In this document: positions 4,918 through 5,568 of the stretch, piece by piece
Position numbering within the stretch: the first letter of the stretch is position 1
How the letters are laid out: each line of letters begins with the position of its first letter
Assembly (NCBI GenBank): GCA_028692515.1
Contig: JAQUXG010000127.1
Coordinates: 1 to 5,568, forward strand
Length of the DNA: 5,568 nucleotides
Source: Kiritimatiellales bacterium
Lineage (GTDB): Bacteria > Verrucomicrobiota > Kiritimatiellia > Kiritimatiellales > Tichowtungiaceae
Direction of reading: 5' to 3'
The notes under the pieces: model-generated
Told to the model about the DNA's origin: nothing
The model's database searches: none
The model's input: the letters and a program-made list of their open reading frames with translations, nothing else
Program-made: the position numbers and the translations under genes

Positions 4918-5568
4918 TCATGCCTTCTGCAGAAGAAGAATCTGCTCGCGACGCATCGTATTAGACATGCCAACGATGCTACGTTGCATGATTTTGATCA
5001 AGGACAGGCCGACCTCTTGCCCCATGCGAACAAGCATTTCATCCAACCCTTCCACTTCATGCGGAGATTTCTTCTGAATTTTGGCGATCTGGTTCCTATT
5101 GGTTCCCACGATGATTGTGCAGAACTTGCCAGATTTTAGAACCCGCGAACACTCCGCAAGTACCCGTTGCATATCCTCATGGTAAAGAGAGAATTTCTCC
5201 CGCAACGAAGTGCCGCGCAGGCCAACCATGGATTCTTGCAGCTTCACTATATCTATGCCGAGATAGTTTAGGTGGAACGCATCATTGTCCAAGTAATCAA
5301 TTGCAAAACTGTAGGGCGGGGAAAAGAGAACACCATCTACACTCGCATTCCCAATCGGCAGAGCACGGGCGTCGCCTTGTGAGACTTGTGGTTTTCCGAG
5401 AATCATGCCGTCTTGTTGGAGAAACGTTTGAATTTTCTCCGCCACGAAAACGTAGCGCTGAAGAATCGCGCGGAACTGTTCGATCGGAGATTTTCGGGTG
5501 CTCCGTTCAGAGTACCCGGCTGCATCAATATACGCTAACAGCAGGAAACTATAAGTTTCAGCCGTTTC
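4918..5568 (-). CDS. SPPY-type DNA methyltransferase of the R-M system, N-terminus outside the window
   Basis: The last 216 residues of a DNA methyltransferase that should protect host GGATCC sites. Visible in order: GDARALP and VDGVLF leading into the catalytic motif IV SPPY (codons at 5311-5322), DYLDNDAFHLNYLG, then RVLKSGKFCTIIVGTNRN, a typical strand with loop, and the closing MRREQILLLQKA. SPPY, rather than D/NPPY, points to N4-cytosine methylation, as in the BamHI system. No motif I (FxGxG, cofactor binding) follows SPPY, so it must lie upstream outside the window. A GTG at 5443-5445 could look like a start, but the frame stays open for 41 more codons to the window edge, and the catalytic domain needs that upstream part. 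It converges on the endonuclease gene, the two stops being 2 bases apart. Specificity is inferred from the partner. Confidence 0.85.
   Translation of the reverse strand, partial: ETAETYSFLLLAYIDAAGYSERSTRKSPIEQFRAILQRYVFVAEKIQTFLQQDGMILGKPQVSQGDARALPIGNASVDGVLFSPPYSFAIDYLDNDAFHLNYLGIDIVKLQESMVGLRGTSLREKFSLYHEDMQRVLAECSRVLKSGKFCTIIVGTNRNQIAKIQKKSPHEVEGLDEMLVRMGQEVGLSLIKIMQRSIVGMSNTMRREQILLLQKA

Noticed and set aside
4918..5445. Methyltransferase gene starting at the GTG at 5443-5445
   Set aside because: The frame is open for 41 more codons to the window edge, the region before SPPY is too short for a complete methyltransferase from that start, and no ribosome binding site precedes it.
1..5568. 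tRNA, rRNA, CRISPR array, insertion sequence or riboswitch
   Set aside because: No cloverleaf, repeat-spacer pattern, transposase or long structured leader was seen on either strand.

Overview
The window looks like chromosomal DNA from a bacterium of the PVC superphylum (Verrucomicrobiota, Kiritimatiellota or a close relative). Three things suggest this: a small secreted protein with a C-terminal VPEP sorting signal (PEP-CTERM), a member of the Minf_1886 conserved family known mainly from Planctomycetes and Verrucomicrobia, and repeated TTCCAA-N3-TTGGAA palindromes between genes. The assignment is an inference from gene content; no rRNA or tRNA is present.

Layout. Positions 1-540 (minus strand) hold the first 180 codons of pyrF, orotidine 5'-phosphate decarboxylase, cut by the window edge. 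It diverges, across a 71-base spacer, from a CYTH/triphosphate tunnel metalloenzyme gene (612-1082, plus). A PEP-CTERM protein gene follows (1187-1765), with its own likely promoter, a small hairpin that holds the ribosome binding site in its loop, and a good intrinsic terminator (1785-1820). Next come two tandem palindromes 22 bases apart (1815-1856). The second sits where the -35 element of the next gene should be. That gene begins a tight three-gene run: a HIT-family protein (1877-2290), a Minf_1886-family protein (2287-2682, 4-base overlap) and a membrane-bound family 2 glycosyltransferase of the cellulose-synthase-like type (2698-3960). A third, wider palindrome covers the glycosyltransferase stop codon.

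Positions 4025-5568 hold an accessory module, a type II restriction-modification system. It has a control (C) protein gene (4062-4322) behind a C-box-like operator (4026-4053), an overlapping restriction endonuclease gene (4319-4915) recognisably of the BamHI family, and a convergent gene for an SPPY-type DNA methyltransferase (4918-5568, minus, 5' end outside the window). The endonuclease keeps the BamHI catalytic D, E, E residues and the residues I recall as making the DNA base contacts, so the predicted target is GGATCC. It ends earlier than BamHI. The C gene has no Shine-Dalgarno sequence while the endonuclease gene has one, which fits leaderless translation of the C message and delayed, C-dependent expression of the nuclease. 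The endonuclease and methyltransferase stop codons lie two bases apart with no terminator between them.

Most of the window is ordinary. The most interesting parts are the BamHI-like system in this lineage, its operator and convergent layout, and the palindrome family with its overlap of a leaderless-looking promoter.
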